DNA from: Apostichopus japonicus
Taxonomy: Eukaryota; Echinodermata; Holothuroidea; Aspidochirotida; Stichopodidae
Assembly (NCBI RefSeq): GCF_037975245.1
Contig: NC_092576.1
Span: 28,321,611 to 28,385,610, forward strand
Length of the DNA stretch: 64,000 bases
Direction of reading: 5' to 3'
The notes below the pieces were generated by a model. The model saw only the letters and a list, made by a program, of their open reading frames with translations, was not told the origin of the DNA and made no database searches. Positions 51,236 through 64,000 of this stretch are shown here, in pieces; the stretch's first letter is position 1, and each line of letters starts with the position of its first letter. Both the position numbers and the translations under genes were made by a program.

Positions 51236-53760
51236 AGCTCACTTTACTTCCCACATGAACCACCCCTAACTCCCTCCCTCTTTCTCCAGTTTTTGGTACA
51301 TTACCGCCCTTTTGACAAGCTCTGTACCACCTAACCAAATGAATGAAAATATCGCTCTCTCCCACCGCACCAGTACGCGACGCGGAATTGGGTACACCGC
51401 GCCCGGGTACCACAAGATGGGCGAAACAAAAAGATTAATAACGGTGACTTTCCCCAAGATCGAAAGCCAGCAGGTGTCAAAGTTTTTGAGCCTGCTCTCA
51501 AATACCCTAGCCTTCTCGTTGCAGGTGACATCACAATGTGTATCCGTAGCCGAACCATATACCATTAATTTTGATATTCTGATCCTACCAAGACGCACCG
51601 AATGGTAAGTCTTTGTATCTCCAGCTACCAAGGCGAAAGCCCTTTGTTTTGTTCGGATTCAACTTTGCCCGGTAGCTCTCTCAAAGTTAGATAAATTCTG
51701 CGAGAGGGCACGAAAGGAGCCCAGACTCGAAACAACACACGTGACGTCATCTGCATTTTGAACGCATTTCACTTTGGCACCCCTTAGCACAACGAATGGA
51801 ACAAGTCTTTAGTCCCTTTCCAAGCACCGGAAGAGGACTCTCTTAACAAAACACAAAGTAATGGAGACAGAGGGCACCCCTGGTGCACCTCTATCTACAT
51901 TAAAACGCTCTGAACAAATTCCATTTATGATCACAGAACTGAAACTTTCCTGATAAGAAACACATATCCATTTACAAAAATATGGGTGCAACTGAAACGT
52001 CTCCAATACATTCATTAAAAAACCGCGATCCACCATGTTAAAGTCCTTCTGCCGGTCAAGAAAGACCAATGAAGATGACAGATCACGGTCAATAACAAAG
52101 TCGGTCTATAGCGCTTCAAACACAAGTTCTGCTGGATGCAATGACCCTTCACTGCACAAGTCTGGAGATGACCCACAAGATGCGGCATAGCCAGTGCAAG
52201 GCAGTTGCACAAAGCCTTAGCCAGCAAACATTTAACAAGGTAATCGGACGCTCGTTATGATGATCCAAGGGGTCCTCAGACTTGGGAAGCAAAGTAATTA
52301 TGCCAAACGTTGACTTTGGTTTAACAGTCCGTTCAGGAAGGCGTCTTCGAAGACGGCTCTGATGTCGGGTCCTATTATTGCCCAAAAGGTTCGGTAGAAC
52401 TCCCTCGGAAGCCCGTCCGAACCCAGGGACTTGCTATTCTTTATCTTTGAAAGCGCCTTCCAAAGCTCAACAGTGGTTATTCCGCCCACTAACATATCAT
52501 TGACCTCATGGGGAATAGTTTGTGAGATTCCCCTCAATATATCGGCCCGTTCCGACCAGTCGACATTGCCGCGCATAAACAAATTCGAATAATAATCTTT
52601 ATACACGCGGACAATGCCGTGAGGGTCACTAACCACGGTCCTATCAGTAGTGCGCACAGATGGGACGCATCTGTCACCCGCCGATGAGCTAACAAACTGG
52701 TAAAACCTCAGTTAAGGGGGCTCCTTAGCTTTCAATGCTTAGACACGGGCCCTGACGCACCGTGGTAATTTTCATCGAGATAAGTCTGCAAAGCGATGAC
52801 AGCCAAAGAGTCGTCAAACTTCACCTCCGCGCACAGCTTCGATAATTCTTCTCTCCGCCACCGTGCGCTGGTCACACAATATAGAACCGCGTAGCGTTTA
52901 ATGTGGAAGTTGACACCATCCAAACATTAGGATGTAGAGGCAAAGGCCGGCTTGAAAGTTTGCTATCCATTGTACCTGGTTTCGAAACCTTGGCGGAAAT
53001 TTTCCTCGCCTAGTATCTGACATTTAAGTTTCCATAGGCCCCGCCCGATCGGGAAAATAGAAGCCAGATCAAACCGTGCAACCACAGTGTCATGGTCAGC
53101 GAGCGGACAGCTCAGTGTCACGCAACTCGAACATGTAAGACTAACGGGCGCATATGCTCGATTTATTTTCGACACATCTTCCCCATTTGGCCTCACCCAT
53201 GTTATACCCCGTACTACACGGGTGCATATGCCTCAAGACATCAGCTAAAAGGTGTGTGGAAGTGAATCTGTCCAGTTATGTGATCCCAGCGTCGGGACTA
53301 GCAGACACAGAAGCCCCGGATTCTGCCAAGAACCGAGTCTGAGACACAGTTTAAGTCTCCGACCATGACACATGGTGCACTACCAGGAATGAAGGAAGGC
53401 AGCGTGTCAAAAAAGTCTCGTCTATGAGAAGACCGATTGGGAGCATACACAGTACAAAGGGAGATATTACCCTGTGGATACTTGAAAAGAATGCAAAACA
53501 ATCGGCACTCATGGTCCGTCTCCACCCTAGTGGCACAACCCGCCTGACGAGGTGACAGAAGGATGACAGTGCCTCAGGATGAAGACAAAGCAATCGAAGC
53601 ATGCAGCTCACCACCCCACTCATAAGCCCATAGAGGGACATCTTCCAAAATGTGTGTTTCTTGCAGGCAAACGCAGTCGACCTCCATTGACTTGAAAACA
53701 CACTTTCTGCATTCTCACTCCATAAGGTGGATCTGTTATCCTGCATTATTACTTTGCAAC
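51236..53760 (-). mobile_element. LINE ORF2 remnant (L1/Tx1-like): endonuclease and reverse transcriptase
   Basis: Read right to left on the minus strand: an APE-type endonuclease (CVCLQETH near 53.67 kb, VYAPN and VGDLNCV near 53.4 kb), then GRGLWKLKCQIL near 53.03 kb, the reverse-transcriptase start SKSLGSDGLPREFY near 52.42 kb, QTCAVKGHCIQQNL near 52.13 kb, FLDRQKDFNMVDRGF near 52.05 kb, a degraded catalytic box (QNADDVT near 51.75 kb), and the linker VINLFVSPILWY near 51.46 kb. Numerous frameshifts; not functional. The C-terminal part and 3'UTR seen at 28 kb are missing here. Confidence 0.85.
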
Positions 53761-54259
53761 ATTACTTTACACAGACTAATATGGAAGTATTAAACTAAAT
53801 AAGGGGCGTGGCTATTTCTCAGCATTTCCAGAGACAGCAATGACACCATATAAGTGGAGCGCAAAAATAAAACAAGCAAGAGAAAAATCTGTCATGAGCC
53901 TTTCAGATCCCGGAAATGAAATTTTCCAGAAATTTCAAGTTGCATAAATCACTCCACTTTGTTCCAGTCATTAGAGGCGAAAAACAAAATCAAAGTTGAT
54001 TCTTAAGTCAGGAGTACAGTACTTTCCACTCTGGTAGCCATTATATGTTTCTGTGTGAAAATAACACTTACTCTTTCAAAAAAACGAAATTCCAATTTAA
54101 AGTCAATTTAAAATATAACATGAATGTATGAAGACTTACAAATGATCTGCCTTTTTGCCGTACAACAAACAGCGCCCCCACATTTTTCAAGGCTTCACTG
54201 TTTAAACACACGGCGAAACACTGCGTCAGCATTTTCCCAGGTCAATTAAATTACATATA

Positions 54260-57200
54260 TATATATATTATGGGGAAGTTCAACAATTCTCTTCTCGCTG
54301 GCTCCGATGATACCAATTTAATTACCAAGGATATTTTAGATCTCGCTGACAATTTTAAAAACAAAGACCCTCCTTTTTCGTCTGGACTTTATTAACTATT
54401 CTTGTCGCAAAACCACCATTGTGTAGATAGATAGATAGATAGATGATTTATTCAGCCACATGCATAAAAATACAATGGAAATTGTTCAAACACAAGAGCT
54501 CTAAAACAGACATGAAATTGAAAACGCATAACGATGAAACACATATAAAAAGTGATATTGCATGAGTGATAAATACCGGTAAAAACAAGGCTAAAGAAAG
54601 TACAGTAAAAACAAGGCAAAAGAAAGGAGGCATATGTAGAAGCAGTTGTTAAAGAAAATTTCCTGCCTTGAACAAGCCCATTGGGCCTCCAACTCCTCTG
54701 ATAATTTCATAAAACATTCTTTAACCAGGAATAAACTACACATTTATGATTATAAACTTAGGGGTATTATCATTGGCTCTAGATTAGAGCTATGTGGGTG
54801 GAGAAGGGGGGAAAAAATACCGAGTACTGTTTTGATCTTCAAGAGCGTATTAAATCCTTTAATGTAATTCATAAGCTGAAAACTTATGATTGTTCTTTCA
54901 TCTTTCATGGTCCAGACATTCTCTCCAATTTGCGTCCGTATTATGAATCCCTGTAGTATAGTGAAATGTGTAACCCATCTCTGCTCCTTGACAATCTGCC
55001 TAATGTCAATGTTCTGTCGAATGAAAGTGCTGCCAGTAGTGATGCTAAATTAAGTTCTGACGAGTGTTACTCAGCCTTAAATTCACTTAGTAAAGGTAAG
55101 AGCCCGGCAGCAATGGTTTATCAGTAGACTTTTACATACAAAACAAAAATGGTCAATCATAGCTGATATTGTAACCAATGCCTTGAACTTTGCGTATGAT
55201 ACCTTATTTCTTTCTGAAGCTCGCAGTGTTATTATTAAAAATAGGTTTATTGGAGAGAACATCCGTTGTATGTGAGATTTAGATTAACGTCACTGCCTTT
55301 TGTGTGTATTATTATTATTATTAGATTTTGAAAAGGTCTTTTACCGTCTTGAATGGAACTTTATTTTTGATTGCGTATATTTTTAATTTTTAACAACAGT
55401 TTCATTATATGGAGTCGAAAGTTTTATTCTAACTCCCCAGCCTGTGTTATTAATCATGGCTTTTCTTCGCCATCCTTCAAAATGCCTAGGGGAGTTTGTG
55501 AAGGCTGCCCTCTTAATCTATATATTTTATCATTTGTGTAGTGGCACTTGCTATTAAAATTAGTTCTTCTCGTATATTAAAGGTATTTCTATTTTAGGTA
55601 CTAAGTGTAGACTAATTCAATATGGTGATGACACCTGTATTGTAGTAGAAGATCGTACTTACAACAGCTTATTTATATATAATTATGGGAAATTCAACAT
55701 TTCTCTTCTCGCTGACTCTGATTTTACCAATTCGATTACCAAGCATATTTTAGATCTCGTTGAAAATTTTATAGACAAGACCCTCTTTTTCGTTTGGACT
55801 ATATTGAATATTCTTGTCGCAAAACCACCATTGTGAACAGTGAAAACAAGGCAAAGAAAGGAGGCATATGTGGAAGCAGTAGACTTATTCAATGTGCTGA
55901 TTACATCTATATTGTATTAGATGGTACTGACAACAGCTTAAAGGCCACAGTTGATATTTTGAACATTTAGGGGCTTTCTTCTGGTTTGAGAGTAAATTAT
56001 GACCAGTCTAATATTTTCCCGTTATTTTCCCTTGCTTCTCAGAAACCCCGTGTTTCTTTTTGTGTTGACATTATGTCGTGGTCTTGAGCATCACATTTGA
56101 TAACTGTCATGATAATCTTTTTCGCCTTAATTATTCCCTAAAGTTATCACGTCTAAAATATATTTTAAACCTGTGGTCCGCTCGTGGCCTTACCTCTGTA
56201 GGCAAAATTTAAATCTTCAAATCAGTTTGTCTTCTCGTGCCAGATCCTTACTGATCACCCCGCTCCCTTTATCAACAAGTTAGAAAACTTTTTTTGGCTT
56301 CGCTTGGGGTGGTTAACCTGATCAAGTTAAGCGTAAAACGGTCATTGCTACTAGTCACCCTACTAGTAGTCACCCTACAAACGGTCACCCTACTAGTCTG
56401 GGTGACCTAAGGGCAATCCATATTCATTCTTTTATCCGTAGCTTGAAATGTGTGTGGGTAAGACGATATACTGAACAGGTACATGCAGATGGAAACGTTT
56501 TTCTTGACCTTTTTTTGAACAAATATGGCAAGCATCTTCTTTTTAAATGTAATTATTCTTGTAATGATATTGTTATTCCTAATTCATTTATTAATGATGT
56601 CTGCTCTGTTTGGGCTTATAATAATATTAGACCTGTAGAAAATAATTCACATTCCAAAATTATTTCGAATAACTCCAGTATCAAGGTAAATAATAAGACA
56701 GTGTGTTACAGCTTTATGTATAACAAGGGTGTTATAACCATCAATGATCTGATAGATGACGACTATATACCTTTAAGCTTTGTTAACTTTAAACGTATTT
56801 ATTCTAGAGAAGATTTCCCTTTCACCTTATTTTATGGCCTCATTTCTGCTATCCCCAGGCACTGGAAGAATAACAGGACCCCCACTGTTTCCCATGTTTT
56901 GCATACCACCCCTTTTGACAAGATTCACTGTACTCCTTTCCTCTCCAGGTGTTTTTACAAGAAGTTAGTTAAATCTTTCATTTCTTCTCCCTACTTGTGA
57001 GAATAAATGGACCCGCTCCGGGTTTTTTTATTTAAGTGATGAACAGTGGCAAAATATTTTTTCTTATTCCCTTCCTCTCCTTAAAAGAATCAAAAGTTCA
57101 GTATTTCCAGTTCGTTTTATCTATCGCATCATTCTCACTAATTACCTTCTTCTCCCGTATGCAAATTAAGGATAATGCTCTATGCACATTTTGTAAGAGA

Positions 57201-57335
57201 TGTGTAGAGACTATTGATCATCTCTTCTGGGTTTGTAAGATAACCTCCAGCTTTATTCTGCATATGGAGCAATGCATTTTATGGGAACAGTTTGTCTTTT
57301 TCAAAGTACGATCTCTTTTTTGGTTATAATTTCCC
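54260..57335 (+). mobile_element. second LINE remnant (non-LTR reverse transcriptase), rearranged
   Basis: Plus strand: SSDECYSALNSLSKGKSP near 55.07 kb, a degraded reverse-transcriptase fingers region, the catalytic box QYGDDTCIVVED near 55.62 kb, a 185-codon open piece at 56443-57000 from the C-terminal half, and the tail ALCTFCKRCVETIDHLFWVC near 57.21 kb, a motif common at the end of L1-type ORF2. Pieces are duplicated: 54265-54420 resembles 55684-55840, and 55615 resembles 55890. A (GATA)n run lies at 54425-54445. Many stops. Confidence 0.75.
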
Positions 57336-57819
57336 ATATAATTTATGAATCTTACATCTGAAGTATTATATCTTCAGTAAAATGTTGACCTCGGAGCCTT
57401 TTAGTTTACATCAGTTTCTGGACAAGTTTTAGTTTCTCCTGCAAGTAAAAAAGAACATCGCTAGCGGTGGTAGCACTTAGCAATTTTCTTTCAATGACTA
57501 TGAGAAAGCTTTTTAGAACGGTCCCTTTCTGTTAAATTAATTTGCTCCTTCTCCAATTCCATTGAATTATGTCTATTACATTAAGATCCAGATTATATGT
57601 ATTGTGTTGAAGTAAGAAACAAGACTACTATGTTTGTCACATATGTTTGTGTTATTATGTGACATTGAAAGAAGCAAAAACAGAAAAGAAAAAAGAACTA
57701 TGATTGTTACGCTAAGAGAAATATTATGTTCATTATGTCAAATTAAGAGATATGTGAATATTGATGCATGAAATAAACAAACGAATGATAAACGAGTTGA
57801 GAACTCAAAAAAAAAATGT

Positions 57820-57824
<5 letters not shown>

Positions 57825-57885
<61 letters not shown>

Positions 57886-57990
57886 TATATACATATATAT
57901 ATATGTATGTGTATGTGTGTGTATGTATATGTATATATATATATGTATGAAATTTGTTTTTGTAAATTATATATATATGTATATATGTAA

Positions 57991-58040
<50 letters not shown>

Positions 58041-58041
58041 G

Positions 58042-58088
<47 letters not shown>
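57825..58088. repeat. (TA)n microsatellite at the left edge of unit 4
   Basis: Long TA tract with gtatgtgtatgtgtg and a twice-repeated phrase tatgaaatttgtttttgtaa (57947 and 58085), then the unit sequence attccaac-aatatactcttc. Confidence 0.95.
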
Positions 58089-58089
<1 letters not shown>

Positions 58090-61000
58090 AAATTTGTTTT
58101 TGTAAATTATCCGTTAGTATTCCAACTAATATACTCTTCATAAGTAAGTTTTCATGACCAGTATCCATCCCAGAAAGTCGCATCATGTTAATCATTGTTA
58201 ATATCGCTTGAATATCATCTTAACAATTCTATCGTTTCAATGATTCAATGAAGTTGTGTGTCATCATCATTCAAGGGCATGTAAATGTGAATCTGATCCA
58301 AAAACAGTGAACCGCTGTATTTATTAAGCAAGTTTTCTGAAACTTACTCGGCTACTCAGCTTGCAGTCGGACGCAAAAGAATCGATCGATATTGCTCTTG
58401 GAAAATGGTAAATTTCATGAAAGGAAAATAAAGTATCATGAATTTAATTGTGTTTCACCAATGAAGCGTTAGATAGAGATTAGGCCGAGATAGCGGTGGA
58501 GGAGGGGGGCTGTTTCTTTGCCTGAAACGTTCCCGGTTATTTACATAACATTTACAAAACAAAAACCTCTTTGCTTCTCCACCCCACTTGCCTCTTCCCA
58601 TACTTTGGTAATTCTGGTGCAGCTTCTGAAAAGAAAACATGCTCAAAGAAGACACTGAATCATTATTGATTGATTATGCTTTACTTCTACTGTAGTAGTG
58701 AAACATGGAGTGAGAAAAGAAGAAAACTGTTAGCAAACTGCTTATATAATGCAAGAAAAGACCTTTGTAGGTAAATATGAACATTTTTGGGGACTTGACG
58801 TTTCCATGCTACCAGGATATTCTTTAGAGGCCAAATGAAGCGAAAACAAACTAACAAAACATTCCAATACAAAGATGACACGATTTGTTCAAGTTCATCT
58901 GTCCATCTGTCTCTTAATATGTCCTTAGTTTGTTTTAGTTCATTATTTCCAGCAATATCCGCGACACAAAACAGAGAGTTTAAACTGTATAAAAATGGCT
59001 TAACGGTTTGACTCTCTTGAGGGTTATGGCCATACTTTTACCATTACTACACTACAGATCTTGCTAATATGTTCTTACATCTCTCCCATAGTTCTAACAT
59101 TAATGAGTCTGAGGGAGGGTGCGGTTGAAACATTGGTATACAGGTACATTTTCAATTGGTTTTGTGACAGTATCTTATGATACAATATTCGAATTTTGAC
59201 AGAAATTACATGACTTGAAATGATAACAACATAGATATCGCCAATAAAGCATCAGTATATCACTATGTGTGTATGTCACAAGACTTGCAACTAAACGTAA
59301 AGTAACGTTTTAAGACTAATGTTAAACATTAGCAAGATGAAAGCAAATTTAAGCTACCCAACTGAAAGCCAAAAGGAAAGAAAAGCTAAAAGAAAAGAAA
59401 ACTAATTGATACTTTGGGAGCCTCCTTATAGTATCCGCATCATGACTTTATTGCTGTCTCAAGCACCTCTTGTAGTCTCTCCCTCCGAGCCAGACGCAAA
59501 TCCCTTTCTTGTTCTTGCCGCATCTTGCAAAATCAATTTCACAATTCCCACCATCGCCGTAGCTGCCGAAATTGGCCGATTCCAGTGTACATATTCCTTC
59601 AGTTGAATCACAATAGTCGTATTGCCCGCATATCTGATTACAAGAGAACATCAGTAACTGATTCACGTGTGATTTTATCTCATGACTGCCTGATTATAAC
59701 ATTGAAGTCACACTGTTTACGGACCAGACACATTGCAACAGAAACCCCAAAAGTCAGTCGGCTGAGAAATAAGTTACTGTGGTGTATTTGTGATTTCATT
59801 CCATGATTGCCCGTATATAATGTTTTCTTCGTTCGTGGTGAATTTTAGCCGAGTCGTGTTATATAACACTTCGCAGTATTTAATAATCAATAATCGTTGA
59901 CGTAACCCTACGACAAGGCCTAATGCTTTTGATTACAAACTTACGGAACATTTGTTGCAGTTCTTCTTATACTGACGTTTCAGCCCTTGAGACTGTCGCT
60001 TGGTGATCCGATCAACATTCCTGTAAGATCCGCATGGTTCGAGTGTCAATTGGTCATCCACTACATTGCCTACAAAGATGAGTCAAAAACAGGATTACGT
60101 ATAAGAGTACATCTGACGATAAAATGTACGCACTGATGATAAGGTTAGTAGAGTAGAAAGGAGAGGTACAGCAATATAAAAGGACCTTAAATGGAGCGTC
60201 CAAATTCACGCATATCCAACAATTGTTTGATTTGGGTGAGATTTCTTTTGAACATTTTTCACCTCTACATGCCCGGATATGACACTATCAGGCTTTCCCT
60301 TTATCATCCTGTTGAGGATTTCTTTGGAATGTTCATTATGGTTAGTGTATCTGGAAAGAATCTATATCGTTTTATTTTTCAATTCTTGTCATCCTGCTGG
60401 GAGAATTTTTACCGCATAACCTTTTTATAAACGATTTACTGTACACAATAATTTTAAGTAATATTCTGTCTGCCAAAAATACGCTTATGAACTATTTCCG
60501 ATTGTGTTCACTGTTATTGGCCGGGTTTACATCCCTCTTAACCCCCCCCCCCCCCAAGCTACACCATGGGTTGGCGTCTGCTGGCGATTATTAAGCACAT
60601 AAAGAAGAATATTGGTACTCTGATTGTTCTTTGCGGAATACATCTTCGAGCCCAAGAGTTCAGGGGAACCTTCCTGCCAACACGCTGCAATGTTTCCAGA
60701 GCTAATTGTTGTCTCGTAGCGAGCTCACATTTTAGAGAGGAATATATTTGAAAGCCCCTATAGCTTTAAGGGGCTTGAACTTTTGTTAACCTTGCGTTTT
60801 AGCAACAGGTGACGAAATACATGTTAACCACGTAATCTCAATTGGAAAGAGACTACAGCGTGTGATCTCACAATTTCCAAACGCACATTTTCCTTTTTTT
60901 CTCAAAAAGGTGCGGTATTTCAATACACTATTTAGTGCCACTGCCGGGCGAATATTTTTGGGTTTGTTTTGTATCAGGTACAAATATGGACATTACTGCG

Positions 61001-64000
61001 TTTTTCACGTTCCCGGTTAAATCTAACAATATAATTAAATCTAATAACAATTATTGTAACTACGCCTAAAGTCTAACATCAGGACGAACGGAACCGTGTT
61101 TTTCACTCTTACCCATTATAACATAATTCTGATTGATAGAAAGATAGACGTTACAATCAAGCTTTGCATGGTGAGTGACTATGATCTCGACCGTCGTTCC
61201 TTTGGCAGTCAAACCGTTTCTTTTAAAAACCTTCTCAATATCCACGGTGTAGACAATCTTCTTCATTGCGTCAAAACCCACAGCTGAATGTAAACGAAAC
61301 AAGGTAATAAAAAAAAATATTTACTGTAACATAAAGCTGACCTACCTTGCGAAGTTCACACAAATACAGGTCAATGATTGCCTGGGAATAAAGGGGCAGT
61401 TGGTTGGGGATCAAGGTGGTGGACGTATCGCAAGATTGAACAGTGACATAGATATGTGTTATGCAATTCTTCTTATTTTCAATACCGCTGGTTTGATTTT
61501 TTTCTTCTTCTTCATTACGTTATAAACAACCACTAACAGCCGATATACTTATAACATGAATCTTGTCATCCTTGCTGATCAGTCTGATCTCTAATCTTTT
61601 CATGGCAAATTCAGGAAAAGAAGTGAACGTAGATATTTTGGTTTTCTTAAAGGCAGATAACATACATTTTTGTACTTTTGATAACCTATCACGTGACCAA
61701 CTATCAAAATTTAATACCCGAGGAATTTTTGTTGTTGAAATTTAAGCAAGTTTATACTGCGGATAGTTTTGAAGTAGAAGATTCACGTTAACTCAATCTT
61801 TTCTTTTACTGGCGTAGACCACAATGAATATGCTAGTTTGTATCACCAATCCCTTTTTACCATTGTGGTTAACGGTTTAATATTAAGTTTATAGTTTACG
61901 CTTGGTAAGTTATTACATTATTACTCCAAGCCCAATCTATTATTCTGTTAATTTTAGTACACTGTTTACGTTTAGTACACTCTTGAAAAGAAGCCATTAT
62001 GACTTTGCTATTATTATTAATCTTGCAATCCATGTTCAAGCCCTCGCAGAAATGAAACTTTAAAACTTCATACAAATAATATACATGTCAATTGTTGTCG
62101 CTGAATAATGAGAGTGTTTGAGTGGTGTCACTAATAACAATGATGACGAGAGCATCAAATTTATTACCATTTTGAAACAATTGCTTTCTATGTAACTCGC
62201 GAAACTTACATTTTAGAACAGACAACTCTGGAATCAAACAAGATAGTATACAAATTTTATCAACAGAATTGTGTCAACCGCGAATTGTCTTCCTATGTGA
62301 CCACTCGATGACCTTCTTTGTAACATATTGAAGTTTGTAGACGTGTTCTCTAATAAAACTGATTTTTTTGATAGACCACTTACAACGATTGTAAGATTGT
62401 ATGATGTCATGAATATTTCGCCATATCTCAACTCTACGCAAACGATTTGTCTTTGATACTCACAAGATGAAAAATATGAAAAGTAATCAGCAATGATCCA
62501 TGGTAGGGATTGACTTGGTGGTGGGGATTGACTGAGCTGGTAGTGGTAATGTCGTTCATAGTCTATGAAAGTTTCATCCTTTGCTGTCACTCGGCCTTGT
62601 ATGACTGTGAAAATTTAAAACGTGAAGACTGAGTATTATTTCATGTCTCGACTGAAGTTAAACAAACGGAAAATTACAAGCAAACTGCCTCCACGCCCAA
62701 TAAAACGTTAATATAGGTATCAATTGGCTTGTATCTACTTCGCTAAAGCCTTTTCATCGAGCAAATGTTGAAAATAAAAATGCTTGACAAATAATTACCT
62801 TAGATAACTTTAGAATTTGGATATCAGTTGAACATATTTTCCACCTTTCAACCAGCTGGTTGCGTTGTAGGCTTTAATTAAAGCACCCTCAAATACGTTC
62901 CTACGGAAACGTTTTGGCAATAATGTTGCAGCAGATTTACATTGCCAAATTTGAGTTTCCATACAAACAGATATAAACACTAAGATGAGACCATGACGTG
63001 TTTCCTTTTAAATATAGTAAACACACACTCGGTCTTCTTTACTTATTGCTGAAACATTTTATATTAATGGCAAATTACAAATTAAGTGTGGAAGGTAAAG
63101 ACATTCTCCATGAAGCTTGCGTGCACACGGAATAGTCTATATCATACATCTTTTTTCAGTTTCTTCTAGTAAGGTGGTTCTAGTATGGTGAACTCAATGG
63201 TAAATAATTGAAATAAACAACAGTCAATGCAGCAAGTTCACCCATTTACTCAACTTAAATGAACTACGAGTTATACAAGATGCAAAACAGACTATTTCAT
63301 CTGTTTAAAAACTTTTTTATCTCAAACATATTGACATCACAAAACAGCAAACATCGTTTCTTGAGGTAACAAAATGACAAATGAATGCTTGTAAAATTTC
63401 ATTAGTTAAGTCATCTAAATATCTAAACCATCTCTTAGATTTTGCAAGGTATCTAAGAAATACTCAGGAATATATAAAGTATATATTAATTTTAAACACA
63501 CACCAACTAGTTTTTAAATGATGCTGTATCTCAAATTATGGGCATCAAACTTGATAGACATTCAGATGCATGATTTTTTCATTTTTTATTGATACACCTC
63601 TGTAAAAGAAGACATCAATATCTTAAAGCAGCTTTTTGAGTTTGTTGGCAATTTTCCAAGCCTGTTGAGTATTACTTAAGATAACATTGCGGTTGATCAC
63701 TAAGAAAATCACCTCGATTTTTCCACCAAATGAAAATTCATAGGATAGTTACTATAGAACTTGTATTCAACTTTTATCATTAAACCGTCTAGAAAGCTTT
63801 CATAGTATAAATGAAAACCAATTTAAAGACTAAATGGGAAACTCAAAGTTGTTTTCGTAATTTTGCTTCACATTTTCTTATATGAGAAGTAGCTGTTACG
63901 TTGATGACGTATACTGATATGAGAGTTACAATCAAATGGAATCCAAAATATTGCAATACTTTCAGTGGAGTGTTTTAAGAACTCACAATATGAACTGTTA
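58088..64000 (-). repeat. segmental duplication unit 4 (cut by the window edge)
   Basis: Closest to unit 1 throughout, including a shared lack of the intron-3 stretch present in units 2 and 3. The right end of the window corresponds to about 19110 in unit 1. Confidence 0.9.
59448..64000 (-). CDS. TIMP-family (tensilin-like) secreted protein, copy 4, partial
   Basis: Exons 2-5 on the minus strand: 62464-62604, 61113-61283, 59945-60069, 59448-59633; GT-AG, same phases as the other copies. By comparison with copy 1, exon 1 (signal peptide and Cys1-Cys13) should begin about 175 bases beyond the right edge. Exon 2 carries six extra residues in the A-B loop (SQSPPPSQSLP), from a short repeat of ggggattgact. 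Exon 4 differs from copy 1 by one base in 125 (Lys to Thr). Exon 3 differs at nine bases of 171, six of them changing residues. Exon 5 lacks two residues (SASYNF becomes SANF). All cysteines are kept; about 206 residues are encoded in view. Confidence 0.85.

Noticed and set aside
53351-53746. 131-codon open frame on the minus strand
   Set aside because: Wrong frame over the LINE endonuclease; the true frame shows CVCLQETH and VYAPN.

Overview
The window is eukaryotic: spliced genes, AT-rich intergenic DNA, tRNA-derived SINEs, LINE debris, hAT elements and long (TA)n tracts. A fibrinogen-domain gene, an IFIT-like TPR gene and an array of TIMP-type genes resembling the holothurian connective-tissue stiffener tensilin together suggest an echinoderm, most likely a sea cucumber. 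This organism call is inference from gene content.

Layout. 0.4-2.4 kb: an IFIT-like TPR gene on the minus strand, broken by one in-frame TAG and one frameshift at a run of nine A. 4.2-8.6 kb: a three-exon fibrinogen C-terminal domain on the plus strand, broken by a TGA and a frameshift; its last intron holds an LTR-retrotransposon relic and a hAT element with a perfect 8-bp target duplication. A further decayed fibrinogen exon lies at 10.35 kb. 12.0-12.2 kb: a long palindromic element.

From 13 kb to the right edge the window is an array of four direct units of about 7.6-7.9 kb, each with one five-exon TIMP-family gene on the minus strand (14.6-19.4, 31.1-37.1, 43.8-49.1 and 59.4->64 kb). The first three are complete and open (245, 242 and 231 residues). 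The fourth has exons 2-5, with exon 1 expected just beyond the window. Exon phases (1,1,1,0) and splice sites are the same throughout. Copies 1 and 4 are closest to each other, and copies 2 and 3 share other features. The differences concentrate in exon 2, the TIMP A-B loop, and at the residue after the metal-binding Cys1.

Between units lie mobile-element remains: nested tRNA-SINEs (27.4-28.0 kb) and another SINE (38.0-38.3 kb), three pieces of one L1/Tx1-like LINE family (28.0-29.5, 40.9-41.15, 51.2-53.8 kb), a second LINE (54.3-57.3 kb), and a hAT insertion at 35.1 kb inside copy 2 whose empty site is visible in the other copies. The two innate-immune-type genes look dead. The TIMP array looks live and diversifying.
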